Shown piece after piece: positions 1 to 8,056 of a DNA stretch of 14,308 nucleotides. The notes under the pieces are model-generated. The model saw only the letters and a list, made by a program, of their open reading frames with translations, had not been told where the DNA came from and ran no database searches. Position numbers and translations under genes: made by a program. The DNA comes from Candidatus Atribacteria bacterium (GTDB lineage: Bacteria > Atribacterota > Atribacteria > Atribacterales > Atribacteraceae): the NCBI GenBank assembly GCA_018056205.1, contig JAGPGC010000014.1, positions 1 to 14,308 of the forward strand. The letters are read 5' to 3'. Every line of letters starts with the position of its first letter. Within the stretch, counting starts at the first letter, position 1.

Positions 1-753
1 CCCGCCCTCATGTGCATCCGAAATGGCATTATGCCCTATTTTCTAGCGAAAGCCGTTGCTGCCGCCTTTCTTTTTGTTTCAGAAGAAGATCAAGCATCAA
101 GCACCATTCAGGAATACTTAAAAAATCACTCGATAAAAGAGGCCATTCGAGAGTTTTGCCAGCTTGATCGGGAAGTTGAATTGATTCAATTGATTTCCGA
201 GCATTATCAAAAATTCCTCAATAAAATAACTCTTGAGAAAGATTTTTATAAGATAAAAAAATTAAAAGAGTGTTATGAAATTGGCTTTGAATATGAAAAA
301 AATTATCGCGGGTGCGCTCAATGCCTCATCGCAACCTTCTTTAAATTTACCGGAAAAACCAATAACACCCTTTTTCAATCTGCAAGTGGGCTTTCGGGTG
401 GAATGGCGCTTTGTGGAGATAGCGCATGCGGTGGCTATTCGGGGGGCATTATGATTATGGGAAGCTATGTCGGAAGGCGACTTGAAAAATTAGATCTTGA
501 TGGTGATAAAGAAGCACAGTACAAAGCCTATGAAATGGCGCAAAAACTCCATGATAAATTTATTGAAACCTATGGAAGTGTGATTTGTGCTGACATCCAC
601 AAACAAATCTTCGGAAAATCCTTTTGTTTAAGATCAAAAGAAGTTCGAAAAGAGTTCGAAGAAGCTGGAGCTCACCTCGATAAATGTACCACGGTAGTAG
701 CTATGGCTGCCTCCTGGGTAGCCGACATTCTGAACGATGAAGGCTATTTATAG
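1..753 (+). CDS. Polyol dehydrogenase C-terminal domain fused to a C_GCAxxG_C_C redox domain (5' end outside window)
   Basis: The frame is open to the left edge, so the ATG at position 10 is probably internal and the gene begins upstream. Residues are numbered from that ATG. Residues 5-70 resemble the end of the mannitol-1-phosphate 5-dehydrogenase/mannitol dehydrogenase C-terminal domain: a PYFLAKAVAAA helix, SEEDQ, then alternating helices ending near EHYQKF. Residues 85-247 match the C_GCAxxG_C_C family: GCAQC at 101-105, SGLSGGMALCG, the ACGGYSGG core at 139-146, VIC at 191-193 and DKC at 224-226. That family is a putative redox-active Cys-rich domain found mostly in anaerobes, with no established reaction. 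The following ABC transporter genes suggest polyol or sugar catabolism. Fructuronate/tagaturonate reductases share the same C-terminal fold, so the substrate is open. The second domain is sure; the first rests on pattern recognition. Confidence 0.75.
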   Translation, partial: PALMCIRNGIMPYFLAKAVAAAFLFVSEEDQASSTIQEYLKNHSIKEAIREFCQLDREVELIQLISEHYQKFLNKITLEKDFYKIKKLKECYEIGFEYEKNYRGCAQCLIATFFKFTGKTNNTLFQSASGLSGGMALCGDSACGGYSGGIMIMGSYVGRRLEKLDLDGDKEAQYKAYEMAQKLHDKFIETYGSVICADIHKQIFGKSFCLRSKEVRKEFEEAGAHLDKCTTVVAMAASWVADILNDEGYL

Positions 754-1004
754 CTTTTTTTAAATAAATTTTTTATCAAAGATTCCTTAACTAATTAAAA
801 TATTTAATATTATTAAAATAAATAAATAATACCTTTTAAAGCCATAAACCTAATAATTGGTATATTTTGAAATTTTAGTGTTTTTTTTATTGTTGGTCGT
901 GTATATTGGTATTGATGATGTATTTTTAAATTAGGGGGTGATAGTGGAAGAATTGGTCAAATTAGCATTTTATCACTTTTTAATTATTAAAGGAGGCTTA
1001 AAGA
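754..1004 (+). promoter_or_regulatory. AT-rich leader of the ABC transporter operon
   Basis: This 251-base, very AT-rich gap precedes the solute-binding protein gene and presumably holds its promoter. I could not find a -35/-10 pair with acceptable spacing. TATATT at 902-907 and TATTTT at 921-926 are only weak -10 candidates. The ribosome binding site is clear: AGGAGG at 991-996, eight bases before the ATG. No terminator-like hairpin follows the upstream gene, so readthrough from it is possible. Confidence 0.4.
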
Positions 1005-2285
1005 ATGAAAAAATCACTATTTGTACTCTTATTAATCACAATAACTATGAGTTTATTGATTATCCCCGGTTTAGCTTCTGCACAAAATAAAATTACCATC
1101 AACGTTCTTACCCAACCCCGGCGAGAATGGGAGCTTCTTGAGCAATACCTCCCAGAATTCGAAGAAAAAGAAAATATCGATGTTGTGTTTCACTATTTTG
1201 CAGAACTAGAAAGAAGATCAAAATCTCGCCTTGATGCCTCAACCAAAGCCGGTCAATATCAAGTGTATTATATCGACGAAGCTAACGTCGCTGAGTTTGC
1301 AGTCAACAACTGGTTAATCCCCATTAAAGATTATTATCCCGAGGAATATGATTTTGCTGATTTTTCTGAGCCATTAGTTGCTGTTCTAACCTTTAATGAC
1401 ATAACCTATGGCGCCCCAATGACATTTGAAGGAAACGTAATGTTTTATCGAAAAGACCTCTTTGAAAGAGATGGAATTGCTGTTCCACAAACCCTCGATG
1501 AGTACTTAGAAGTTGTGAAACACTTTCACAATCCTCCAGAACTTTACGGAACCGCAGTCCGCGGACTTCGCGGATCAGGAATGAATGTCTGGAGATTCAG
1601 CCCCTATCTCAAGATGTTTGGTGGCCAGTATTTGGATGAAAATGGTGTTCCAGCTTTTAATTCTCCCGAAGCCGTTAAAGCCGTTGAATATTATATTGAG
1701 CTCATTAAACACAGCCCCAGTCCTACCCTTTCCTGGTCAGACGCCATGGATAACTTCAATGCCGGTAAGGTTGCTATTGTTGAATACGCCAACTTAAAAA
1801 TGGATTACACTATGGATCCCAAAGGATCGGTCGTATACGACAAAGTAGGCTACTCAAAACCAGCTGCCGGTCCCATGGGCGCCATCTCCAATACAGCTGT
1901 TCATGGTTTGGGGATTTCAGTTGCAGGATGTCCAACTGAAGAGCTGAAAGCTGCCGCCGGTAAGTTCATTGGTTGGTTTACTAGCAAAGAAAATGAAATC
2001 AGAAAGGTTGTAGCCGGCTCCGGTCTCACCAATGCCCGCAAGTCAACTTTTGCCAGCTCCGAATTTGCCGCTGCTTATCCAGCAGAATTTGTTGAAGCCC
2101 AAGTAGAGATGATGAAAATTCAACAAATGTGTATTCTGCAAATACCAGAATGGCCAGAAATTGGTGACTACTTGGGCATTAAGCTTGAAGAACTCTTTAC
2201 CAAAGCTTATGCTGGTCAATCCTATGATATTCAGGCTGCTCTGGATGATGCAGTTGCTTATGCAAAAGAAGTCTTGGGGAAATAA
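1005..2285 (+). CDS. ABC transporter substrate-binding protein, family 1 (sugar/polyol type)
   Basis: This is the extracytoplasmic binding protein of a carbohydrate ABC importer, 426 residues long, normal for the family. The N-terminus is a Sec signal peptide: MKKS, a hydrophobic core at about 5-22, then GLASA-Q, giving probable cleavage after Ala26. There is no lipobox Cys, so the product is not a lipoprotein of the usual kind. The mature part has the SBP_bac_1 layout: a first beta-strand KITINVL, the segment around STKAGQYQVYYID where these proteins show (T/A)xxGxxDV-like motifs, NNWLIPI, a YGAPM hinge segment, and FNAGKVAI near residue 250. The AGQYQVYYID region and the dehydrogenase next to it recall sorbitol/mannitol binders such as SmoE, but the ligand cannot be read from sequence. 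The start is fixed by AGGAGG eight bases upstream. The two permeases follow after a hairpin. Confidence 0.93.
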   Translation: MKKSLFVLLLITITMSLLIIPGLASAQNKITINVLTQPRREWELLEQYLPEFEEKENIDVVFHYFAELERRSKSRLDASTKAGQYQVYYIDEANVAEFAVNNWLIPIKDYYPEEYDFADFSEPLVAVLTFNDITYGAPMTFEGNVMFYRKDLFERDGIAVPQTLDEYLEVVKHFHNPPELYGTAVRGLRGSGMNVWRFSPYLKMFGGQYLDENGVPAFNSPEAVKAVEYYIELIKHSPSPTLSWSDAMDNFNAGKVAIVEYANLKMDYTMDPKGSVVYDKVGYSKPAAGPMGAISNTAVHGLGISVAGCPTEELKAAAGKFIGWFTSKENEIRKVVAGSGLTNARKSTFASSEFAAAYPAEFVEAQVEMMKIQQMCILQIPEWPEIGDYLGIKLEELFTKAYAGQSYDIQAALDDAVAYAKEVLGK

Positions 2286-2301
2286 TAAACGATTAGGAAA
2301 T

Positions 2302-2327
2302 AAAAGGGGCTCTTTGGAGCCCCTTTT
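2302..2327 (+). terminator. Intra-operon hairpin between binding protein and permeases
   Basis: A perfect 11-bp stem, AAAAGGGGCTC (2302-2312) and GAGCCCCTTTT (2317-2327), closes a TTTG loop. It lies 16 bases after the binding-protein stop and 75 bases before the first permease. The 3' side ends in TTTT followed by C, so as a terminator it may be leaky. Hairpins at this place in sugar ABC operons commonly stabilise the binding-protein message or cut readthrough, so that the binding protein exceeds the permeases. That role is inferred here. Confidence 0.8.
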
Positions 2328-2402
2328 CTAAATTCATTATATCAAAATAATTGGACTTCTTTCCTAACCATTTAAACAGTGTAACAAGAAGGGGGCTCAA
2401 TA

Positions 2403-3278
2403 GTGACCAGAAAACAATTTTTTTTAGTATTTATGATTCCAACTTTTATTATTTTGTTTTTTTTAGCCTTCTATCCACTGCTCAACGCTTTTTATTATTC
2501 ACTGCAAAATTGGGACCTAAGAAGTTCCCGCCCGATTCGATTTGTCGGATTGAAAAATTATATACAACTCTTCACTGATGCGCGTTTTCTCAATTCTCTC
2601 CGTATTTCCTTGCTTTGGTCGGTTATTACGGTTGGATTTTCGGTTTTTTTTGGTGCTGGGTTGTTAGCTCCCCTGATCAATGATAATGCTAAAGGTAGTT
2701 TTAGAACCATATGTCTCTTTATCTTTATCATTCCTGCCCTTCTTCCTCGGGTGGGAGCAGCTTACATGTGGCGGTTGATGTATTCATCATCAATTGGAAT
2801 TATAAATTACTTTTTAAGTTTTTTTGGAATCGGACCTATCGGCTTCTTAGAAAATCCCTCTTATGCTCTTTACTCAGTTGCAGCAATCGATATCTGGCAG
2901 TGGTCCTTTTTGATTGCCGCTTTAACCATTATTCTTTTACAGGATATCCCCAAAGAGATCATTGAAGCCGGCTCGCTTGATGGAGCAAAAAGGTGGCAGC
3001 TATATCGCTTTATTATCTTCCCAGTGATCGTTCCACCCTTTCTGTCAATCTTTTTTATTAAAATGATGGAATCCCTTCGTTCTTTTGATTTTATTTTTGT
3101 GCTGACCGCTGGGGGTCCTGGTGTAGCCACCGAAACTTTGGATATGTATGCCTATTGGCAGGGGATTGGTTCAGCAGGTCGGGTCTCTTACGCCTCTTCG
3201 ATGTCAATCGTTATGCTGGTGATCACCATCATCTTGATCACTATCGTGTGGAGGGGGTTAGTCAGATGGCACGAGTAA
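2403..3278 (+). CDS. ABC sugar transporter permease, MalF/UgpA type
   Basis: This is the first inner-membrane subunit of the importer, 291 residues with six hydrophobic segments, of which the first follows MTRKQ directly. The permease/ATPase coupling EAA loop is seen from Glu188: EAGSLDGAKRWQLYRFIIFP, matching the EAA-x3-G-x9-I-x-LP pattern of binding-protein-dependent permeases. The segment FVLTAGGPGVATETLDMYAY before the last helix is typical of MalF/UgpA-type sugar permeases. I chose the GTG at 2403 because AGAAGGGGG (2387-2395) lies seven bases upstream and the protein then begins like its relatives. The gene overlaps the next permease by 13 bases. Confidence 0.93.
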   Translation: MTRKQFFLVFMIPTFIILFFLAFYPLLNAFYYSLQNWDLRSSRPIRFVGLKNYIQLFTDARFLNSLRISLLWSVITVGFSVFFGAGLLAPLINDNAKGSFRTICLFIFIIPALLPRVGAAYMWRLMYSSSIGIINYFLSFFGIGPIGFLENPSYALYSVAAIDIWQWSFLIAALTIILLQDIPKEIIEAGSLDGAKRWQLYRFIIFPVIVPPFLSIFFIKMMESLRSFDFIFVLTAGGPGVATETLDMYAYWQGIGSAGRVSYASSMSIVMLVITIILITIVWRGLVRWHE

Positions 3279-4081
3279 ATGGAAAGGATATTTTCTATAA
3301 AATAATCATCATTCTTGTTCTGCTCATTGCTTTAGCCCCAATTCTTTGGATGTTTTTGTCTTCGTTTAAGTCAAGGGTTGATATCATTAGTTATCCTCCT
3401 AAATTTATCTTTACTCCAGTAATGGATAACTATAAAAGAGTTCTTCAAATGCCAACTCTTATGCATGGTCTCCGCAACAGCCTTACCATCGTCCCTATAT
3501 CTCTTCTTTTGGGGTTTATTTTTGGTGTTCCTGTCGGGTACATATTTGCCCGGATAAAGTTTAAAAGAAGCGCCGATCTTCGTTTTTTTATCTTGTCTTT
3601 AAGATTCATGCCTCCAGTTGCGGTAGCTCTTCCCTTTTTCTTGATTTGGATGCGTTTAGGACTTCTGGATACCATACCGGCAGTCATATTTACTTACCTG
3701 ACCATTGCAATTAGCACCATGATCTGGTTAACAATTGAATGTTTCAAGCAGGTACCCGTTGAATGCGAGGAAGCGGCTCACTTAGAAGGATGTACCCAAT
3801 TTCAAGTCTTTTCTCGTATTGCTTTACCTTTAGCAATTCCCAGTATCTTAGGTATGTGTATCTTTATCTTTATTCTTTTGTGGAATGAATTCTTCCTAGC
3901 CTTTGTCATTACTTCTCAACGTGCGGTCACGATGCCGGTTGCTTCAGCTGCTTTTGCGGTGGTTGGAATGGAAGTTCCCTGGGGACAAATTTGTGCATCA
4001 GTTATTCTTCTTTCCATTCCACCTTTGATTTTGTCCTATTTCTTTGTGAAGTTCCTTCCTTACTTCTTTAAGGTTAGTTAA
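3266..4081 (+). CDS. ABC sugar transporter permease, MalG/UgpE type
   Basis: This is the second inner-membrane subunit, 271 residues from the ATG at 3266, with a first membrane segment IIIILVLLIALAPILWMFL and five more. The coupling loop is present as EEAAHLEGCTQFQVFSRI (Glu168 onward), followed by ALPLAIP. The segment ILLWNEFFLAFVIT is typical of MalG-type permeases. A longer frame opens at 3155, but the ATG at 3266 has GAGGGGG (3251-3257) eight bases upstream and gives the usual MalG N-terminus of a short cytoplasmic tail then helix 1. It overlaps the stop of the first permease, consistent with translational coupling. No ATP-binding subunit follows, so the importer must use an ATPase encoded elsewhere or upstream, as MsmX-type shared ATPases do. 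Confidence 0.92.
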   Translation: MARVNGKDIFYKIIIILVLLIALAPILWMFLSSFKSRVDIISYPPKFIFTPVMDNYKRVLQMPTLMHGLRNSLTIVPISLLLGFIFGVPVGYIFARIKFKRSADLRFFILSLRFMPPVAVALPFFLIWMRLGLLDTIPAVIFTYLTIAISTMIWLTIECFKQVPVECEEAAHLEGCTQFQVFSRIALPLAIPSILGMCIFIFILLWNEFFLAFVITSQRAVTMPVASAAFAVVGMEVPWGQICASVILLSIPPLILSYFFVKFLPYFFKVS

Positions 4082-4090
4082 TCAATAATA

Positions 4091-4130
4091 AAAAGACCCT
4101 CATGGATTTAAAATAATATGAGGGTCTTTT
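4091..4130. terminator. Bidirectional intrinsic terminator between convergent operons
   Basis: A perfect 13-bp stem, AAAAGACCCTCAT (4091-4103) and ATGAGGGTCTTTT (4118-4130), encloses a 14-base AT-rich loop. On the plus strand it ends in TTTT ten bases after the permease stop. On the minus strand the stem is followed by a T-rich run, so it can also stop the NfeD-FloA transcript coming from the right. Confidence 0.88.
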
Positions 4131-4180
4131 ATAACAAGTCCTTATTTCAATTCCAAATCACTCATAACGATTCCATTTGA

Positions 4181-4381
4181 CTATTTATGAAACATCCTCA
4201 AGGTTTGGGGTTTCCAGGGATAAAAAGCCAGCAGTGGATTCATCCGGTAGCAAGCGGGCTTTGAAAATACCTCATGAAAAAGGTAAAAGGAATCAAAATT
4301 TTCCTCAATGACTTGTTCAAATGAATCGTTTCTCAAATCATCGGCTAAGGGGTTTTCATTCTCATAATTCCAATCACTCAC
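4181..4381 (-). CDS. Small hypothetical protein coupled to floA
   Basis: This 66-residue frame starts at GTG (4381) and overlaps the floA stop by eight bases in a GTGAGTGA junction. An AAAGGAGG site lies inside the floA end, about 12 bases upstream, so coupled translation is plausible. The sequence is acidic at the N-terminus ([15 protein letters not shown]) and aromatic-rich later ([18 protein letters not shown]). It has no signal peptide or membrane helix. I do not recognise a family. By position it corresponds to yqfB, the small third gene after yqeZ-floA in Bacillus subtilis, but I claim no sequence similarity. The evidence is position, start signals and an open frame, so it could be a chance frame. 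Confidence 0.5.
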   Translation of the reverse strand: MSDWNYENENPLADDLRNDSFEQVIEENFDSFYLFHEVFSKPACYRMNPLLAFYPWKPQTLRMFHK

Positions 4382-5351
4382 GTTTTCCCTTATCCTCCTT
4401 TTTTCCTAACTTTTCTCTCATTTTGGTATCGGCCTGTAAGTTTTGAAGAGAATAATAATCCATAAATCCAAACTTTCCCTCTCGTAGACTATGTGCCAAT
4501 GCTTTGGGAACCTCGGCTTCAGCTTCAACAACTTTTGCCCTCATTTCTTGGGTATAAGCTAACATCTCCTGTTCCTGGGCAATAGCCATAGCTCTTCTTT
4601 CTTCGGCTTTAGCCTGAGCAACCCTCTTGTCGGCTTCAGCTTGGTCAGTTTGTAAACGGGCTCCAATGTTTTCTCCAACATCAATATCTGCAATATCTAT
4701 AGAGAGAATTTCAAAAGCCGTGCCTGCATCTAATCCTTTTTCCAAAACGGTTTTAGAAATGGAATCTGGATTTTCTAACACTGCTTTGTGAGTAAGCGAT
4801 GATCCAATGGTGGTTACGATACCCTCTCCAACCCGAGCGATTATTGTCTCTTCGGTTGCTCCACCGATTAAGCGATCTATATTGGTTCGGACAGTAACTC
4901 GAGCTTTGACTTTTAATTCTATTCCATCCTTGGCAACAGCTGCAACTTCTGGTGTTTCAATAACTTTAGGAAGAACACTCAACTGAACCGCTTCTAAAAC
5001 ATTCCTTCCCGCTAAGTCAATAGCACAGGTTCTTTGAAATGAAAGCGGTATGCCTGCTCTCTCGGCTGCAATCATTGAAATAACTACTCTATCAACATTC
5101 CCTCCAGCTAAATAATGAGCTTCCAATAACTCGGCATCAAGCTTTATATCAGCTTTAGTTGCTTTAATAAATGGTAAAATAATGCTCGCTGGAGGAACAC
5201 GCCTCAGTTTCATACCAATTAAATTAAGAATGCTAATCTTTACTCCGGCTGCTAAGGCTGATATCCAAAGTCCCAATGGAACCAGTGAAAAAAACACAAT
5301 CACAAGAATTAATATAATGATTGCCGGTACCAAGTATCCGGTAATATCCAT
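4374..5351 (-). CDS. floA: Flotillin-like membrane scaffold FloA
   Basis: This is a bacterial flotillin homologue (FloA/YqfA, UPF0365) of 325 residues, close to the usual 330. It has an N-terminal membrane hairpin segment (about residues 4-40), then an SPFH-like region including [18 protein letters not shown] and [20 protein letters not shown]. An alanine/glutamate-rich coiled coil begins near [19 protein letters not shown], and the typical tail [19 protein letters not shown] follows. FloA organises functional membrane microdomains and affects membrane fluidity and cell-wall enzymes. I chose the ATG at 5351 over one 21 bases upstream: AGAGAGGTG sits at a normal distance before it, it leaves a 4-base gap after the NfeD stop, and homologues begin at the [13 protein letters not shown] position. 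It is co-transcribed with the NfeD protease, the standard pairing. Confidence 0.95.
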   Translation of the reverse strand: MDITGYLVPAIIILILVIVFFSLVPLGLWISALAAGVKISILNLIGMKLRRVPPASIILPFIKATKADIKLDAELLEAHYLAGGNVDRVVISMIAAERAGIPLSFQRTCAIDLAGRNVLEAVQLSVLPKVIETPEVAAVAKDGIELKVKARVTVRTNIDRLIGGATEETIIARVGEGIVTTIGSSLTHKAVLENPDSISKTVLEKGLDAGTAFEILSIDIADIDVGENIGARLQTDQAEADKRVAQAKAEERRAMAIAQEQEMLAYTQEMRAKVVEAEAEVPKALAHSLREGKFGFMDYYSLQNLQADTKMREKLGKKEDKGKRE

Positions 5352-5355
5352 AGAT

Positions 5356-6759
5356 TTACACCTCTCTTTCAATTTGGACTATAATCCGATTTCCTTGCAC
5401 TTCATCAATTGTAACCACATTGCCCGGTTCAATAAATTCTCCACGAGTCACTACGTCATATCGTTTCCCTTCGATTTCAACAATACCTGAAGGTCGGAGT
5501 ACACTTTTAGTAATTCCTTTTTTCCCTATTAAACTTTGATAATTTAATATTTTTTCTTCGGGAATTTCTTTTTCTTGATCCTTTTTATGTAATCCTAATC
5601 TTATCCAGATTGGATTATCCGGTAAAAAGAAAAGAAGAATTAAAAAAATCCCTCCCATTATAGCTATATAAAATAATAATTGGCTAAATGCAACTTCCCA
5701 GAAAAGAATGCTGGTAGTCCTTAAAACCATATAGAGAGAAATCACCAAAGCACCAATACCGGTAATGCCTGTTACACCAAAACCTGGAATAACTAGCAAT
5801 TCCAAGGTCAATAGGAGCATCCCAACCACAAAAAGCATTAATGGTTCCCACCCGGCAAGACCAGCAAAATATCTCCCACCAAAAAAGAAGAGTAAAGCAA
5901 TGATTCCAGCTATGCCTGGAAAGCCAAAACCTGGAGTCATTATTTCTAAAAAAATGCCCCCAAAAGCAATAAGGAGTAAAATTGGAATTATTGTCGGGTG
6001 GGTTAAAACCCGAGCCAAAGTTTCCGACCAGGATGGAGTTGGGGTAACTACAACAGGATCTTCTAATCCCAGGGTCTTAATCACTTCTTGCTGGTTTTGA
6101 GCCAAATGATCAGCAGCTCCTCGTTCTAATGCAGTTGAGGCTGTCAGGGTTAATAACTCCCCCTTCTCTTTTAAACCAGCTATTTCTATGTTTCGGTCAA
6201 CCATCGCAGCGAATAGCTGAGAGTCGCGATTACGAGCTTCCGCTAAAGCTTCAATTTGCCCCCGAATTGCTGAAACAGTTTTGGGATCAGGTGGGGTTTC
6301 TGCGGTCTCCTGACCGGTTCTCGGTTCAGCAGCTCCCATGCTCCCATGCGGTACCATGATAATCTCTTGACAGGAGAGCGCCAAAAAGACTCCTGCCGAC
6401 CAGGCTTTGGAATTAATGAAAGCCACAGTCTTCATTGGAGCTTGCATGATCAGGTCTTTTATAAAGAGCATAGCATCAACCCGTCCCCCGAAAGTATCAA
6501 TTTCGAATACCACGATCTCGGCACCTTGTTTTTCAGCTTCTAACAGAGACCTCTTGGCAAAGCTGGCCAGGCCCCATTCCACAGCTCCAAAGTCAGGAAT
6601 ATCCTTGAGCGGTACCCAAAAAACCACTGGTTTTTCAGCAGAATAAGCAGATAAAGGAATAGATAAAACAATCAGTATCAAGATTATAGAATAGTGGAAT
6701 ATTCGCATTGTCTCTCGAAAAATTTGTTTTTCTTTCATACTCAATAAAGCAATTTTCAT
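5356..6759 (-). CDS. Long NfeD-family membrane serine protease (ClpP-like domain, membrane domain, OB fold)
   Basis: This membrane-bound protease belongs to the NfeD1b/YqeZ family and has 467 residues. In order: a signal peptide or anchor (about 18-41, ending AYSA), a ClpP/crotonase-like protease domain (about 44-230), a membrane domain with several helices (about 252-385), and an NfeD OB-fold domain (about 408-464, from [11 protein letters not shown] to VQIE). The predicted Ser-Lys dyad is visible: Ser121 in KAWSAG and Lys160 in [11 protein letters not shown], a spacing close to that of the archaeal stomatin-specific protease. [11 protein letters not shown] (86-96) is the substrate-binding Gly-rich strand. 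The downstream flotillin is its usual genetic partner and likely substrate or scaffold. The ATG at 6759 has AAAGGAA ten bases upstream. ATGs at codons 8 and 18 are alternatives, and codon 18 would give a conventional signal peptide. Confidence 0.93.
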   Translation of the reverse strand: MKIALLSMKEKQIFRETMRIFHYSIILILIVLSIPLSAYSAEKPVVFWVPLKDIPDFGAVEWGLASFAKRSLLEAEKQGAEIVVFEIDTFGGRVDAMLFIKDLIMQAPMKTVAFINSKAWSAGVFLALSCQEIIMVPHGSMGAAEPRTGQETAETPPDPKTVSAIRGQIEALAEARNRDSQLFAAMVDRNIEIAGLKEKGELLTLTASTALERGAADHLAQNQQEVIKTLGLEDPVVVTPTPSWSETLARVLTHPTIIPILLLIAFGGIFLEIMTPGFGFPGIAGIIALLFFFGGRYFAGLAGWEPLMLFVVGMLLLTLELLVIPGFGVTGITGIGALVISLYMVLRTTSILFWEVAFSQLLFYIAIMGGIFLILLFFLPDNPIWIRLGLHKKDQEKEIPEEKILNYQSLIGKKGITKSVLRPSGIVEIEGKRYDVVTRGEFIEPGNVVTIDEVQGNRIIVQIEREV

Positions 6760-6834
6760 TTAATAATATTCCTTTAAGTCGTTTTTTACCACAGGATAGT
6801 TTTTAATTTTATAGCTATTTTATATATGATACCC

Positions 6835-6853
6835 TTGCTAATCATTTTAGCAA
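6835..6853. promoter_or_regulatory. Perfect inverted repeat upstream of the nfeD-floA operon
   Basis: TTGCTAA (6835-6841) and TTAGCAA (6847-6853) are perfect arms around a 5-base spacer, about 75 bases upstream of the NfeD start. On the minus strand it is followed by AT-rich sequence holding TATATAAAAT-like -10 candidates. The size and symmetry fit a repressor or activator dimer site. No T-run follows on the side expected for a terminator, so I favour an operator. The regulator is unknown. Confidence 0.35.
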
Positions 6854-6908
6854 AGAATATTCCAGGAATAATAGTACCTCTCGAAGAAAATTATAATTGT
6901 ATTATTAG

Positions 6909-7360
6909 TCATTTTTTTTCATTAATTAATGATAACACGTAATTACTGGAAATTTTCAGAATAAACTCTTCAATCGCTTCCTTGGTAACAGGTGAGGACA
7001 AAAACACGGTAATTGGCGTACCTTAGCATGCTATAACAACTAGCGGGTTTAGTAATTTAGACTTTTACGCAAAAAAACCTTTCTTTTGTTGGCATAGGTT
7101 CTATCAAGCTCGTAGATAAATCTATGTGATAGATTCTCATGTAGATTGGGTTGATTCTTTTTAAATATTTCAAGAAATTGTACTAAATGCCAATAACCAG
7201 AATTATCTTCAGCCCAATTATTACAATCGATGGTAGGCGGTCCCCTTACTAATACCTATGGAATTGTGATCCATGTTGATATGTAAATCAATCCTTTATT
7301 GTTATAGCTCACAATAATAGTCTCCGACTTGTCAATAATTATGTTCACAGCTAGGTTCAT
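6909..7360 (-). pseudogene. Decayed small gene with an in-frame TAG and a frameshifted tail
   Basis: The spacer between nfeD and the next gene has no intact gene but keeps coding traces on the minus strand. An ATG at 7360 sits behind a good AAAGGAG site and opens a 34-codon frame stopped by TAG at 7256-7258. The same frame then continues without a stop to TAA at 7049, giving 103 codons with one amber. The translated parts look protein-like, for example KSETIIVSYNNKGLIYIS before the stop, then DNSGYWHLVQFLEIFKKN and HRFIYELDRTYANKRK after it. In another frame (7022-6909) lies a further open stretch, including PVTKEAIEEFILKISSNY, ending in TGA. I recognise no family with confidence. The basic HRFIYELDRTYANKRK stretch faintly recalls TnpB-like transposase helices, which I cannot support further. 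Confidence 0.45.
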
Positions 7361-7429
7361 TTCTTTCTCCTTTATTAAATTTGTGATAACATCCTGAAAT
7401 GGAGCTTATTTGATACAAGGAGATGAAGC

Positions 7430-8056
7430 GTGGATAAAACTTATTACGATTTGCTGGAACTCTTCTCAGAAAGTGGTTGTCCAATTTGCAGTTACAAAAA
7501 AACCTTTGAAGAGCAATCTTTAGATGGATTATTTTATGAATTTGTCACCGATCCAGAGATCCGTCAAAAACTCCGCGATCAAGGAGGTTTCTGTCAGGAT
7601 CATTTGCGAAGGGTTTTCGATATTCGACCATCAATTTTAGGCATGAGTATTGTCTATGAGGATTTGCTCAATGCCTATTTAAAAAATGAAAACCATCCCA
7701 CCTTAAAAAATTGTCCACTCTGTAATCTTTGGAAAGATAAAATCCATCATCTTGAAAATATTCTAAAAAAGCATTGGAAGGATTTTAAAAACGCCTGGGG
7801 AAAACATACCTTCATTTGTATCATTCACCAAAATGAAATACAACTTACTCCTTCAATATCATCGGAACTTGGGCAACATACTCTGAAAAGTCTAAAAAAT
7901 ATAGATGAAAATCTTAAATCCTTCATTCAAAAATTTGATTATCAAGCAAAAAAAGATACCATCACCATTGAAGAAAGCAACTCCTGGCAGGAAGTTTTAG
8001 AATTTTTTTCCGGTCAGCGACTGAGAAAATCCCAACCCATTCATCATAGAAAGTAG
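7430..8056 (+). CDS. DUF6062-type cysteine-rich protein
   Basis: This 208-residue soluble protein has no signal peptide. Its N-terminal half matches what I know of DUF6062: YYDLLELFSESGCPICSYKK (Cys17, Cys20), then a Leu-Tyr-Glu-rich segment LFYEFVTDPEIRQKLRDQG, and GFCQDH with a third Cys and a His. A second CPLC pair (near 94-97) follows. Four Cys plus His suggest a zinc or other metal site. The family has no known function. The C-terminal part is Lys- and Asn-rich and helical. Translation starts at the GTG at 7430, seven bases after AAGGAG (7417-7422); no ATG fits better. It stands alone between the decayed region and the riboswitch, with no clear terminator after it. Confidence 0.8.
   Translation: MDKTYYDLLELFSESGCPICSYKKTFEEQSLDGLFYEFVTDPEIRQKLRDQGGFCQDHLRRVFDIRPSILGMSIVYEDLLNAYLKNENHPTLKNCPLCNLWKDKIHHLENILKKHWKDFKNAWGKHTFICIIHQNEIQLTPSISSELGQHTLKSLKNIDENLKSFIQKFDYQAKKDTITIEESNSWQEVLEFFSGQRLRKSQPIHHRK

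Noticed and set aside
944..1087. GTG-initiated frame after a GGGGG stretch, running out of frame into the binding-protein gene
   Set aside because: It overlaps the signal-peptide coding region in another frame and has no recognisable product. Coincidence is likelier.
3155..3265. Longer start for the second permease, adding 37 residues
   Set aside because: The extra residues lie within the first permease in another frame and do not resemble a MalG N-terminus. The ATG at 3266 has a GAGGGGG site at the right distance.
4151..4382. Short imperfect repeat: TTCCAAATCACTCAT near 4151 and TTCCAATCACTCAC near 4368
   Set aside because: Two copies of about 14 bases in AT-rich DNA flanking a small gene. 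Possibly a micro-duplication, but not distinguishable from chance.
5352..5372. Upstream ATG for FloA at 5372
   Set aside because: It would overlap the protease stop and add MKERCKS. The ATG at 5351 has its own AGAGAGGTG site and fits the family start.
5765..6646. Several plus-strand frames opposite the NfeD-type protease
   Set aside because: All are antisense to conserved protease and membrane domains and show Pro/Lys-rich shadow composition.
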